A stretch of 64,000 nucleotides of DNA from an uncultured Eggerthellaceae bacterium (GTDB lineage: Bacteria > Actinomycetota > Coriobacteriia > Coriobacteriales > Eggerthellaceae). The notes below the pieces were generated by a model. It did not search any database. It saw nothing but the letters and a program-made list of their open reading frames with translations, and was not told where the DNA came from. The stretch is from NCBI GenBank assembly GCA_958452575.1, contig CAUDUM010000005.1, positions 62,001-126,000 of the forward strand. The letters are read 5' to 3'. The translations under genes were made by a program, and so were the position numbers. Positions within the stretch are counted from its first letter, which is position 1. Every line of letters begins with the position of its first letter. Positions 19,151 through 27,318 of the stretch are shown here, one piece after another.

Positions 19151-19156
19151 TACAAT
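19151..19156 (+). promoter_or_regulatory. -10 box TACAAT before the trigger-factor-like gene
   Basis: TACAAT lies 38 bases before the start codon. No convincing -35 box stands at 16-18 bases. Confidence 0.35.
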
Positions 19157-19194
19157 GGCACACAATGCATTCAGACAACGGGGGAGGTTGCTAG

Positions 19195-20526
19195 ATGAAG
19201 ATCACCCAGAAAAAACTCGACGGCGGCAAGGTGCTGGTCAACGCCGTCGCTTCCACCGAGGAGGTCGCCAAAGCGCTCAATTCCGCGCACCTGGCGTTCG
19301 CTCAGCAGATGAACCTGCGTCCCGAGCAGGGCAAGACGGTCGCCCAGGTGGCCGAGGAGCGCATGGGCATCCGCGATCTCGATTCCGTGGTCACACAGCA
19401 GGCGCAGGACGCGCTCATGCCGTTCGCCGTCAACAAGACGGGCATCATCCCCGCCTTCCCGCCCCAGGTCGATCCCAAGTCGCGCCTGAAGCGCGGCCAG
19501 ACCTTCCAGTTCGAGGTCACGATCACCCCCAAGCCCGACTATGAGCTGACTTCCTACGATCCGGTCACGATCACCGTTGCGCCGCTCGTCATCGATCCGG
19601 CGGAGGTCGACGCGCAGATCGCCCAGATGGCCAACGGCTACACCGAGTACGTGCCCGACGATCCGCATCCGGTGCGCAAGGGCGACGCCTGCAAGATCGC
19701 GATGAAGGCGTTCCGCGCCAACGGCGAGGAGGTGGGCCCGCTCGCGACCGAGGGGCGTACCTACGTCACCGGCCAGGGCTACATGCCCGACGGCTTCGAC
19801 GAGAACGTCATCGGCATGAACGTGGGCGAGACCAAGACGTTCACCTTCGAGGCGCCCGACATCGACGAGGCCGGCAACGAGATCAAAGGCGAGTTCACGA
19901 CCACCGTCACGGTGCTCGAGATCCAAAAGACGGTCGTCCCCGAGATCGACGACGCCTGGGTCAAGAAGTACATGCCGTTCTACAAGGACTACGCCGACAT
20001 GCGCAGGACCATCGAGGACGGCCTGACCAAGCAGCACGAGAAGCAGTACGAGGACATGAAGCGCCAGGCGGCGGCGGCCGAGGCGGCCAAGCGCTTCCAG
20101 GGCAGCATCGCCGACGAGGTGTACGAGGCGATGACCCGCAGCCTCATGACCAACCTGCGCGCCGATGTGGCGCGTCAGGGCATGAAGTTCGAGGACTTCC
20201 TCGAGCAGCAGGGCGGCGAGCAGCAGTTCAACATGATGATGATGCTGCACACCCGCGAGATGCTCGTGCAGGGCTACGCGCTCGACGCCGTGTTCCGCCA
20301 CCAGGGCCTCGCCATCACCGACGACGACCTCACCGAGGCGTGCATCGAGATGGGCGGCGGCCAGACCGATCCCAAGCTGATGCGCAGCCAGCTGGAGGAC
20401 GGCGGCCGCGGCTTCGTGCTTCGCGAGGCGGCCGAGCGCCTGCGCGCCAACAAGTGGCTGGTCGAGCACGCCATCATCAAGGAGCCCGAGCCGGCGCCCG
20501 CAGCTGAGGCCGCGCCCGAGGCGTAG
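19195..20526 (+). CDS. tig: Trigger factor-like peptidyl-prolyl isomerase/chaperone (divergent)
   Basis: 443 residues with the three-part trigger factor plan. An N-terminal domain spans about 1-120. An FKBP-like PPIase domain spans about 150-245 (GQGYMPDGFDENVIGMNVGE). The C-terminal helical arms follow and end in an Ala/Pro/Glu tail. The family acts as ribosome-bound chaperone for nascent chains. Odd feature: the ribosome-docking signature GFRxGKxP is absent, and the corresponding stretch reads MNLRPEQGKTVAQV. The usual neighbours clpP and clpX are also absent. It may be a divergent housekeeping trigger factor or a paralogue with lost ribosome binding. A strong GGGGGAGG site precedes the ATG. 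Confidence 0.82.
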   Translation: MKITQKKLDGGKVLVNAVASTEEVAKALNSAHLAFAQQMNLRPEQGKTVAQVAEERMGIRDLDSVVTQQAQDALMPFAVNKTGIIPAFPPQVDPKSRLKRGQTFQFEVTITPKPDYELTSYDPVTITVAPLVIDPAEVDAQIAQMANGYTEYVPDDPHPVRKGDACKIAMKAFRANGEEVGPLATEGRTYVTGQGYMPDGFDENVIGMNVGETKTFTFEAPDIDEAGNEIKGEFTTTVTVLEIQKTVVPEIDDAWVKKYMPFYKDYADMRRTIEDGLTKQHEKQYEDMKRQAAAAEAAKRFQGSIADEVYEAMTRSLMTNLRADVARQGMKFEDFLEQQGGEQQFNMMMMLHTREMLVQGYALDAVFRHQGLAITDDDLTEACIEMGGGQTDPKLMRSQLEDGGRGFVLREAAERLRANKWLVEHAIIKEPEPAPAAEAAPEA

Positions 20527-20640
20527 GCGGCCTCGAACTGCGCTGGAGGCCGATGCTCAAGGCGTTCCCGCACCAAGCCTGCGATAGAGGCTGCATCTGG
20601 CACGTGCCGCCCTCCATCGCAGCCATCCGCTTCAACTTTT

Positions 20641-20682
20641 GACGGCTTCTGGACAGTCTGCTTGTCCAGAAGCCGTCGTTTT
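20641..20682 (+). terminator. Intrinsic terminator after the trigger-factor-like gene
   Basis: A perfect 15-bp stem (20641-20655 with 20663-20677) with a 7-base loop is followed by GTTTTG. Confidence 0.85.
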
Positions 20683-20718
20683 GCCTGCTTCTTACCGGTT
20701 TCACTCTGCGAATTCGTC

Positions 20719-20784
20719 CTTTTGCGGGTTCCTGCCCAAACAAGCTGCGATTTGACGCTGACTTTGTCTAGAAACCCGCAAAAG
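20719..20784. repeat. 12-bp perfect inverted repeat, 42-base spacer
   Basis: CTTTTGCGGGTT (20719-20730) and AACCCGCAAAAG (20773-20784). It may be a regulatory hairpin or the ends of a decayed small element. No coding content lies between the arms. Confidence 0.5.
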
Positions 20785-20912
20785 TCGTGATGGGCGCAAG
20801 GCTTGCCGCCATACTTGCCGCCGCCATCCTCCATCTTCGCTATACTCTTGCGCGGAAGACAACGCGCCTTGCCCGTGGCGGGCTGGGGCGGCATCGAAAG
20901 AGGGAGGCCTCC

Positions 20913-22097
20913 ATGCTTCATGCGACCGAGATCAAGCCGGGCATCTACTGGGTGGGCGGCATCGACTGGAACGAGCGCAATTTCCACGGGTACACGACCG
21001 ACCGGGGGTCCACCTACAACGCCTACCTCATCATGGACGAGCACCCCACGCTCATCGACACGTGCAAGCCCGGTTTTGCCGACGAGCTGATCGAGCGCGT
21101 GAGCGAGATCATCGACCCGTCCAAGATCGAGTACGTCATCGCCAACCATGTCGAGCAGGACCATTCCGGCGCGCTGCCGGCCATCCACGCGCTGGCGCCT
21201 GACGCCAAGATCTACTGCAGCGCTCCGCACGGAGTGAAGGGTCTGACCGCCCACTACGGAGATCTGGGCTACGTGCCGGTCAAGACCGGCGACAGCCTCT
21301 GCATCGGCCGTCGCACGCTGCAGTTCACCCAGACGGTGATGGTGCACTGGCCCGACAACATGGTCACCTACTGCCCCGAGGATAAGATCCTGTTCTCCAA
21401 CGACGCGTTCGGTCAGCATTTCGCCTCGTCGAAGCGCTTCGACGACGAGGTGGGCCTGCCGGAGGTGCTCGCGCAGGCCAAGAAGTACTACGCCAACATC
21501 GTGATGCCGTACTCGCGTCACGTGGTCAAGGCCCTCGGCGCGCTCGGCGGGTTCGACATCGACATGATCGCCCCCAGCCACGGCGTCATCTGGCGCAGCC
21601 ACGTGGCCGAGATCCTGCAGACGTACGCGTGCTGGAGCTCGCTTGAGCCCGAGGACTACGCCATCGTGGTGTACGACAGCATGTGGCACACCACCGAGAC
21701 GATGGCCCACGAGATCGTGGAGGCGTTCGTCGAGTGCGGCGTCCCGGCGCGCTTGTTCGACCTCAAGGCCAATCATATCTCCGACATCATGACCGAGGTG
21801 CTGTCGGCCAAATACGTGGCGGTGGGCTCGCCCACGCTCAACAACGGCATGATGCCCACGGTCGCGGCGTTCCTGTGCTACCTGAAGGGCCTGTCTCCCA
21901 AAGGCGGCTGGGCGGGGCGCGTCGGCATCCCGTTCGGTTCGTACGGCTGGGGGACCAACGGTCCCGACGAGGTGGCCGCCCAGCTTGAGGCGTGCGGGTT
22001 CGAGATGCCGCTTGGCACGCTGGCGCATCAGTGGGTCGAGGACGAGGAGCATCTCGGCCGGCTGCAGGATGCCATCGTGCGTGCGGTAAGGGGATAG
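20913..22097 (+). CDS. FprA-family flavodiiron protein
   Basis: 394 residues. A metallo-beta-lactamase-like diiron domain comes first, with HxExDH at H79, E81, D83 and H84 (NHVEQDHSG). Later ligands appear in MVHWPDNM, SNDAFGQH and PSHGVIW. A flavodoxin domain starts near residue 250 (VYDSMWHTTETMAHEI) and continues with GSPTLNNGMMP. The family reduces O2 to water or NO to N2O using FMN and a reduced rubredoxin or ferredoxin. No rubredoxin domain is fused here. ATG at 20913 follows GAGGGAGG. It is followed by the lipid kinase gene after 8 bases, so the two are probably cotranscribed. Confidence 0.9.
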   Translation: MLHATEIKPGIYWVGGIDWNERNFHGYTTDRGSTYNAYLIMDEHPTLIDTCKPGFADELIERVSEIIDPSKIEYVIANHVEQDHSGALPAIHALAPDAKIYCSAPHGVKGLTAHYGDLGYVPVKTGDSLCIGRRTLQFTQTVMVHWPDNMVTYCPEDKILFSNDAFGQHFASSKRFDDEVGLPEVLAQAKKYYANIVMPYSRHVVKALGALGGFDIDMIAPSHGVIWRSHVAEILQTYACWSSLEPEDYAIVVYDSMWHTTETMAHEIVEAFVECGVPARLFDLKANHISDIMTEVLSAKYVAVGSPTLNNGMMPTVAAFLCYLKGLSPKGGWAGRVGIPFGSYGWGTNGPDEVAAQLEACGFEMPLGTLAHQWVEDEEHLGRLQDAIVRAVRG

Positions 22098-22105
22098 CGG
22101 CCGCG

Positions 22106-23038
22106 ATGGACGGCGCATCCTCGGAAAAGATCCTGATCATCGCAAACCCCGCCTCGCGTCATGGCGAGGGGATCGTCGATGCGGCGCGTGCGGAGGGCCT
22201 GCTGCGCGCGTCGGAGGGCGCCGAGCTCACGGTGCTGATGACGCAGCGGCGGGGCCATGCCGAGGAGCTTGCCGCGGCGGCGGGAGGGTTCGACCTGGTG
22301 GTGGTCGTCGGCGGAGACGGAGCCGCCCATGAGGCGGCCAACGGGCTCATGCGGATCCCGCGCGAGGAACGCCCGGCGATGGGCGTGGTCCCCGCCGGAT
22401 CGGGCAACGACTACGCGTTCTCGCTGGGGATGTCGTCGTCGCTCGAGGAATCCGCGCGCCAGCTTGTCTCGGCGCCGCGCCGCTGGGTCGATCTGGGCGT
22501 GTGCAACGGGCGGTATTTCATCGAGACGCTCTCGTTCGGGCTTGACGCCGCCATCGCGCTGGACACCATCGAGCGCCGCAAGCGCACCGGCGCCGCCGGC
22601 GTGACGCTGTACATGCAAAGCGGTTTCGACCAGCTGAGAAACCATCTTGCCTACCACGAGATGGAGGCGTGGTTCGACGGAGTGGGGCGCTGCCAGCGGG
22701 TCGTGCTGTGCGCGGTGCAGGTGGGACCCACGTACGGCGGCGGGTTCCGCATCTGCCCCGATGCGCGTTTCGACGACGGCGCGCTCGATGTGTGCATCGC
22801 GCACGCGCCGGTGAGCGCGCTCAAAGCGGGGTTCGTGTTCCTGTGCGCCAAAGGCGGCCATCATCGGCGCTTCCGCGAGATCGAGTCGCTGACCGCGCGG
22901 GAGATCAGCTTGCGGTTCGGTTTCGCGCCTCCCGCCCAAATCGACGGCGAGCCGCTCGACGCCGTCGAGTACGCCGTCTCTGTCGAGCCCGCCGCCTTGC
23001 GCGTCGTGGCCCCCTCGCCGTCGGCGTTCAAGCGATAA
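22106..23038 (+). CDS. Diacylglycerol/lipid kinase family protein (DagK/YegS-like)
   Basis: 310 residues. The catalytic domain has the nucleotide-binding IIANPASRHGEG segment near residue 10, VVVGGDGAAHE near 70 and VVPAGSGNDYAFSLG near 97. These three motifs define the diacylglycerol kinase catalytic domain. A C-terminal beta domain ends with QIDGEPL, also typical. It probably phosphorylates diacylglycerol or another lipid at the membrane. Only 8 bases separate it from the flavodiiron gene. Confidence 0.87.
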   Translation: MDGASSEKILIIANPASRHGEGIVDAARAEGLLRASEGAELTVLMTQRRGHAEELAAAAGGFDLVVVVGGDGAAHEAANGLMRIPREERPAMGVVPAGSGNDYAFSLGMSSSLEESARQLVSAPRRWVDLGVCNGRYFIETLSFGLDAAIALDTIERRKRTGAAGVTLYMQSGFDQLRNHLAYHEMEAWFDGVGRCQRVVLCAVQVGPTYGGGFRICPDARFDDGALDVCIAHAPVSALKAGFVFLCAKGGHHRRFREIESLTAREISLRFGFAPPAQIDGEPLDAVEYAVSVEPAALRVVAPSPSAFKR

Positions 23039-23104
23039 GGCCCCAAGCCGCGTTCGACCCTGCCCGCCAACATGCCAGACCACGATCCGTCCAAGGAGAT
23101 CCGT

Positions 23105-25339
23105 ATGCCAGAGCGATTCCTCCCCATCAGCCGAGCCGACATGGAGCGGCGCGGGTGGGACCGATGCGATTTCGTGTACGTGTCGGGCGACGCGTACGTC
23201 GACCATTCCTCGTTCGGGATGGCGATCATCACGCGCCTGCTCGAGGCGCACGGCTACAGGGTGGGCGTGATCGCGCAGCCCGATTGGAACGATCCCGCGT
23301 CGGTCGCTGTGCTCGGCGAGCCGCGCCTGGGGTTCCTCGTGTCGTCGGGCAACATGGATTCGATGGTCAACCACTACACCGTCGCCAAGAAGAAGCGCCA
23401 CCGCGATGCGTATTCGCCCGGCGGCCAGGCGGGTCTGCGCCCCAACCATGCGACGGTCGTGTACTCCAACCTCATCCGCCGCACCTTCAAGGAGACGCCC
23501 ATCATCGTGGGCGGCATCGAGGCGAGCCTGCGACGCTTGGCGCACTACGACTTCTGGTCCGACAAGATGAAGCGTTCGCTTCTGCTCGACGCGGGGGCGG
23601 ACCTGCTGATCTACGGCATGGGCGAGCATCCCGTCGTCGAGGTCGCCGACGCGCTGGCGGCGGGGCTTTCGATCCGCGATATCACGTTCGTCGACGGCAC
23701 GGTGTACCGCACCGCGTCGCTCGAGCATGTCTACGACGCGGTCGAGCTGCCGGCGTTTTCTGAGCTTCAGGGCGACCGGCTGGCGTACGCGCGCAGCTTT
23801 GCCGTGCAGTACCGCAACAGCGACCCGTTCACGGGCAAGCGCCTGGTCGAGCCGTATTCCGACCATGAGTACGTGGTGCAGAACCCGCCCGCCGCGCCGC
23901 TGACCACCGAGGAGATGGACGCGGTGTACGCGCTGCCGTACGCGCGGGCGGCGCATCCCGTCTACGACAAGGCGGGCGGCGTGCCGGCGCTCGATGAGGT
24001 GCGTTTCAGCCTGACGAGCAACCGCGGGTGCTTCGGCGAGTGCGCGTTCTGCGCCTTGACGTTCCATCAGGGGCGTATCGTCCAGGCGCGCAGCCACGAA
24101 TCGCTGCTGCGCGAGGCCGAGGCGATGACGCGCGACCCCGCGTTCAAGGGCTACATCAACGACGTGGGCGGCCCGACGGCGGATTTCCGCGCGCCAGCTT
24201 GCAAGGCCCAGCTCATCCGCGGCGCCTGCCCGGGCAAGCGCTGCCTGTCGCCGGAGCCGTGCGACCGGCTTGAGGCGGACCACGCCGATTACCTGGAGCT
24301 GCTGCGCAAGCTGCGCGCGCTGCCCGGCGTCAAGAAGGTGTTCGTGCGCAGCGGCGTGCGCTTCGACTACGTGATGGCGGACGCGGCGCACGGCAAGGAG
24401 TTCCTCGACGAGCTGGCGGCCCATCATGTGAGCGGCCAGCTGCGCGTGGCGCCCGAGCACGTGTCCGACGACGTGCTGCGGGTGATGGGCAAACCGCCCC
24501 ATGCGGTGTACGACCGCTTCCGCGAGGCGTTCCAGCGCGCCACCGACCGCGCGGGGCTCGAGCAGTACCTGGTGCCGTACCTGATGTCGTCGCATCCGGG
24601 ATCCACGATGCGCGATGCGGTCAAGCTGGCGGAGTACGTGCGCGACATGGGGTTCAACCCCGAGCAGGTGCAGGATTTCTATCCCACGCCCGGAAGCCTG
24701 GCCACGGCGATGTACGCCACCGGCGTCGATCCGCGCACGATGAAGAAGGTCTACGTGCCCCGCAGCGCGCATGAGAAGGCGCTGCAGCGTGCGCTCATTC
24801 AGTACCGCAACCCCGCCAACCGCGACCTGGTGCGCGAGGCGCTGCGCCGCGCGCATCGCACCGACCTTATCGGCTATGGCGAAAAGTGCCTGGTCCGTCC
24901 CGAGAGAAAGGGCGAGCGCCCGGCGGGGGAGGGCGCCGATGGGGGCAGGTGCACGGGCTCCAGAACCGCTCTATCGGGAAGGGAAGGGCAACTCGGCAGC
25001 GGTTCGGACGGCAAACGCGACGGCGCGCCGGCAGGCAAGCACGCTGGCAAAGGCGGCGCGTCCGCCAAGGCACCGCGCGAGAAGCGCGGCATCGCCGGCG
25101 AGAAGCTTCGCGAGCGGCAAGCGCGCGCCGAGCGTCGGAAAAGCGACGGCATCGGCAAGCGCAACGGCGCCGCATCCGGACTGTCCAAAGCAGGCGGGGT
25201 GCCCAAGCGCTTCGGGCATGGGGCGCCAGACGGCAAAAGCGGATTCGAAGGGCGACACGCTTCTGCCCCAAACCGCAAAAGCCGCGGTCCCGCGCGCAAG
25301 GCGAACGGGCACAAGGGCGGCATCCGCAAGGGGAGGTGA
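23105..25339 (+). CDS. YgiQ-family radical SAM protein
   Basis: 744 residues. The radical SAM cluster motif is C309xxxC313xxC316 (NRGCFGECAFC). The YgiQ-type N-terminal domain (about 1-230) precedes it, with VYVSGDAYVDHSSFG and IIVGGIEASLRR. GSHPGST-like and FYPTPGS motifs follow the barrel. ATG at 23105 is preferred to 23072 because AAGGAG stands 7 bases before it. Residues from about 600 form a Lys/Arg/Gly-rich, repetitive and probably disordered tail of some 140 residues. The substrate of this family is unknown. Confidence 0.88.
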   Translation: MPERFLPISRADMERRGWDRCDFVYVSGDAYVDHSSFGMAIITRLLEAHGYRVGVIAQPDWNDPASVAVLGEPRLGFLVSSGNMDSMVNHYTVAKKKRHRDAYSPGGQAGLRPNHATVVYSNLIRRTFKETPIIVGGIEASLRRLAHYDFWSDKMKRSLLLDAGADLLIYGMGEHPVVEVADALAAGLSIRDITFVDGTVYRTASLEHVYDAVELPAFSELQGDRLAYARSFAVQYRNSDPFTGKRLVEPYSDHEYVVQNPPAAPLTTEEMDAVYALPYARAAHPVYDKAGGVPALDEVRFSLTSNRGCFGECAFCALTFHQGRIVQARSHESLLREAEAMTRDPAFKGYINDVGGPTADFRAPACKAQLIRGACPGKRCLSPEPCDRLEADHADYLELLRKLRALPGVKKVFVRSGVRFDYVMADAAHGKEFLDELAAHHVSGQLRVAPEHVSDDVLRVMGKPPHAVYDRFREAFQRATDRAGLEQYLVPYLMSSHPGSTMRDAVKLAEYVRDMGFNPEQVQDFYPTPGSLATAMYATGVDPRTMKKVYVPRSAHEKALQRALIQYRNPANRDLVREALRRAHRTDLIGYGEKCLVRPERKGERPAGEGADGGRCTGSRTALSGREGQLGSGSDGKRDGAPAGKHAGKGGASAKAPREKRGIAGEKLRERQARAERRKSDGIGKRNGAASGLSKAGGVPKRFGHGAPDGKSGFEGRHASAPNRKSRGPARKANGHKGGIRKGR

Positions 25340-25546
25340 TTCCGCCGGGCGCATCCGCTGGCGCCGCTCCATCGGAATCGCGGCCACGATCGGCGGTTCC
25401 CCCTCGGCCGCTCCGTTCCCTTCGCGAGCTTTGCCCCGGTTGACGTTGCTGTATAGGCAACCCGCGCTTCGCGGCCTCCGCATCGGTCGATTCTGCAGCT
25501 AAGGCGGTTCTGCTGCTTCATGATGAACCGCCTCCTGATTGCGCGA

Positions 25547-25603
25547 TGTGCACTAATCGTCGAAATGCCGGCCTGCACGGTGTGGATTTGAACGATTAGC
25601 ACA
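25547..25603. repeat. Inverted CTAATCGT pair, copy 1
   Basis: CTAATCGT (25553-25560, within TGTGCACTAATCGT) faces ACGATTAG (25592-25599, followed by CACA), with 31 bases between the 8-mers. Half-sites share a G-rich 5' flank. It is repeated about 157 bases downstream. Confidence 0.6.
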
Positions 25604-25637
25604 CCTCGTCTTCCCCTATGATGAGCCTCGTCTATTG

Positions 25638-25665
25638 CAAAACGCTTCTGATCAGGCGTTTTTTA
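25638..25665 (+). terminator. Terminator-like hairpin
   Basis: AAAACGC and GCGTTTT flank a TTCTGATCAG loop that is itself palindromic, followed by further T. It is probably a terminator for the preceding gene group, although it is far from the YgiQ stop. Confidence 0.5.
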
Positions 25666-25704
25666 TGAAAGCCTATCTTGGACCACGATCACGATGTTGC
25701 AAAA

Positions 25705-25760
25705 GTGCGCTAATCGTGGAAAAACAGCGCCAGCGTGCGGAAAAGCTACGATTAGTGCGC
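25705..25760. repeat. Inverted CTAATCGT pair, copy 2
   Basis: GTGCGCTAATCGT (25705-25717) faces ACGATTAGTGCGC (25748-25760), with 30 bases between the 8-mers. Spacing and layout match copy 1. All four half-sites fit a G-rich 5' flank followed by CTAATCGT. Confidence 0.6.
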
Positions 25761-25977
25761 TTCGGATACCTCCCTCTCGATGCCAGCTAGCTGACAAGCG
25801 TTCCTCCCGATCCATCCTTTCGAGCCGCCTGCGGCACATGCGTGGTTCGCGCATTCCGTGTCGCGTGCCGGCAGCCAACTCGTCGGTGCCGGTTCACTCC
25901 CGCGGCGTCCCCGCCACCCCCGCGGCGCACCCACTTGTGCGCAGGTTGTGTGCGTGGCGACCGGGGAAAATTCATTC

Positions 25978-26006
25978 TTGAACACAGACTTCCGAGGGCA
26001 TATAAT
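25978..26006 (+). promoter_or_regulatory. Strong promoter of the rplB-led operon
   Basis: TTGAAC (25978-25983), 17 bases, then a perfect TATAAT (26001-26006). Transcription from about 26013 gives a leader of about 165 bases before rplB. Confidence 0.85.
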
Positions 26007-26047
26007 GTTTCTTTGCGTCTGGCGAATCTATGGATACACCCGGACGC

Positions 26048-26159
26048 GTGGAAACTTCGGAGTCGACGGCCCGTACCTCACACGGACCTCTCGGCCATCG
26101 AAGTTCCACCAGGTAAGGAAGGATCTTTGGTGTGCGGTGAGGCGCGCGAGCAAAGATCC
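26048..26159 (+). promoter_or_regulatory. Structured 5' leader of the rplB operon
   Basis: Hairpin A: 26048-26059 pairs with 26099-26109 (11 bp, one bulged A) and encloses a CCGT/ACGG mini-hairpin. Hairpin B: GGATCTTTG (26121-26129) pairs with CAAAGATCC (26151-26159), ending 10 bases before the ribosome binding site. The position suits autoregulation by a ribosomal protein; the ligand is unknown. Confidence 0.55.
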
Positions 26160-26179
26160 CCGAGAAGAGAAGGAAAGAA

Positions 26180-27010
26180 ATGGGAGTCAAGGTTTACAAG
26201 CCGACGAGCCCCGGCAGGCGCTTCCAGTCGGTCTCGGATTTCGCCGAGATCACGTGCTCCACGCCGGAGAAGTCCCTGCTTGCGCCGCTGCCTAAGAAGG
26301 CCGGTCGCAACAACTACGGCCGCGTCACCACGCGCCATCAGGGCGGTGGCAACAAGCGTCGTTACCGTATCATCGACTTCAAGCGCAACAAGGACGGCGT
26401 GCCCGCCAAGGTTGCGACGATCGAGTACGACCCGAACCGCTCTGCGCGTATCGCTCTGCTCCACTACAAGGACGGCGAGAAGCGCTACATCCTTCACCCC
26501 AAGGGTCTGAAGGTGGGCGACATCGTCATGAGCGGTACCGATGTCGACATCAAGCCCGGCAACGCTCTGCCGCTGTCCGCCATCCCGGTCGGCACGCTCG
26601 TTCACGCCGTTGAGCTGCAGCCCGGCAAGGGCGCCGCGCTGGCCCGCTCCGCCGGCACCAGCATCCAGCTGATGGGCAAGGAGGGCAAGTACGCCATCCT
26701 GCGCATGCCCTCTTCCGAGATGCGCCGCGTGCTGCTCACCTGCCGCGCCACGATCGGCGAGGTCGGAAATGCCGAGCATTCCAACATCCGCATCGGCAAG
26801 GCTGGCCGCAACCGTTGGCTGGGCATCCGCCCGACCGTCCGCGGCACCGTCATGAACCCCGTCGACCATCCCCATGGTGGTGGCGAGGGCAAGAACAAGT
26901 CTTCGGGACGCAATTCCGTGTCTCCGTGGGGCGTGCCGGCCAAGGGCCATCGCACCCGCAACCCCAAGAAGGCTTCGAGCCGCCTGATCATCCGCCGTCG
27001 CAAGAAGTAG
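26180..27010 (+). CDS. rplB: 50S ribosomal protein L2
   Basis: 276 residues. TTRHQGGGNKRRYR, the peptidyl-transferase-proximal loop VMNPVDHPHGGGEG with its conserved histidine, and the basic C-terminus are all present. It is needed for subunit joining and peptidyl transfer. AGAAGGAAAG precedes the ATG. In this window it opens a separate operon with its own promoter and leader instead of following rplW. Confidence 0.98.
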   Translation: MGVKVYKPTSPGRRFQSVSDFAEITCSTPEKSLLAPLPKKAGRNNYGRVTTRHQGGGNKRRYRIIDFKRNKDGVPAKVATIEYDPNRSARIALLHYKDGEKRYILHPKGLKVGDIVMSGTDVDIKPGNALPLSAIPVGTLVHAVELQPGKGAALARSAGTSIQLMGKEGKYAILRMPSSEMRRVLLTCRATIGEVGNAEHSNIRIGKAGRNRWLGIRPTVRGTVMNPVDHPHGGGEGKNKSSGRNSVSPWGVPAKGHRTRNPKKASSRLIIRRRKK

Positions 27011-27032
27011 CGCTAAGCGTTAAGGAGTAATT

Positions 27033-27305
27033 GTGAGCAGAAGTTTGAAGAAAGGCCCGTTCGTAGAGCCGCGCCTTCTGAATCGCATCGAGGCGATGAA
27101 TGCGGCAGGCGAGAAGAACGTCGTCAAGACCTGGTCCCGTGCCAGCACCATCTTCCCGGAGATGGTGGGCCACACCATCGCTGTGCATGATGGCCGCAAG
27201 CACGTGCCGGTTTACGTTACCGAATCCATGGTCGGCCACAAGCTGGGCGAGTTCGCCCCGACCCGCACGTTCAAGGGTCACTCCGCCGACAAGGGCAAGC
27301 GATAA
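27033..27305 (+). CDS. rpsS: 30S ribosomal protein S19
   Basis: 90 residues: SRSLKKGPFVEPRLL, TIAVHDGRKHVPVYV and GEFAPTRTFKGH. GTG start at 27033 after TAAGGAGTAATT. It binds the 30S head with S13. Normal position between rplB and rplV. Confidence 0.97.
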   Translation: MSRSLKKGPFVEPRLLNRIEAMNAAGEKNVVKTWSRASTIFPEMVGHTIAVHDGRKHVPVYVTESMVGHKLGEFAPTRTFKGHSADKGKR

Positions 27306-27318
27306 GAAGGGGTGAACA

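Larger units (their letters stand above)
20527..20912 (+). other. Intergenic region with terminator and long-range inverted repeat
   Basis: No gene seen. It holds a strong terminator, then a 12-bp perfect inverted repeat with a 42-base spacer, then the upstream region of the flavodiiron gene with a TATACT box at 20841-20846. Confidence 0.6.
25340..26179 (+). other. 840-base stretch without a gene before rplB
   Basis: It holds, in order: a 9-bp hairpin (25502-25510 with 25525-25533, no T run), the first inverted CTAATCGT pair, a terminator-like hairpin at 25638-25665, the second inverted CTAATCGT pair, several short GC-rich hairpins, and then the rplB promoter and structured leader. No reading frame here has a ribosome binding site or recognisable protein. 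Confidence 0.6.
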
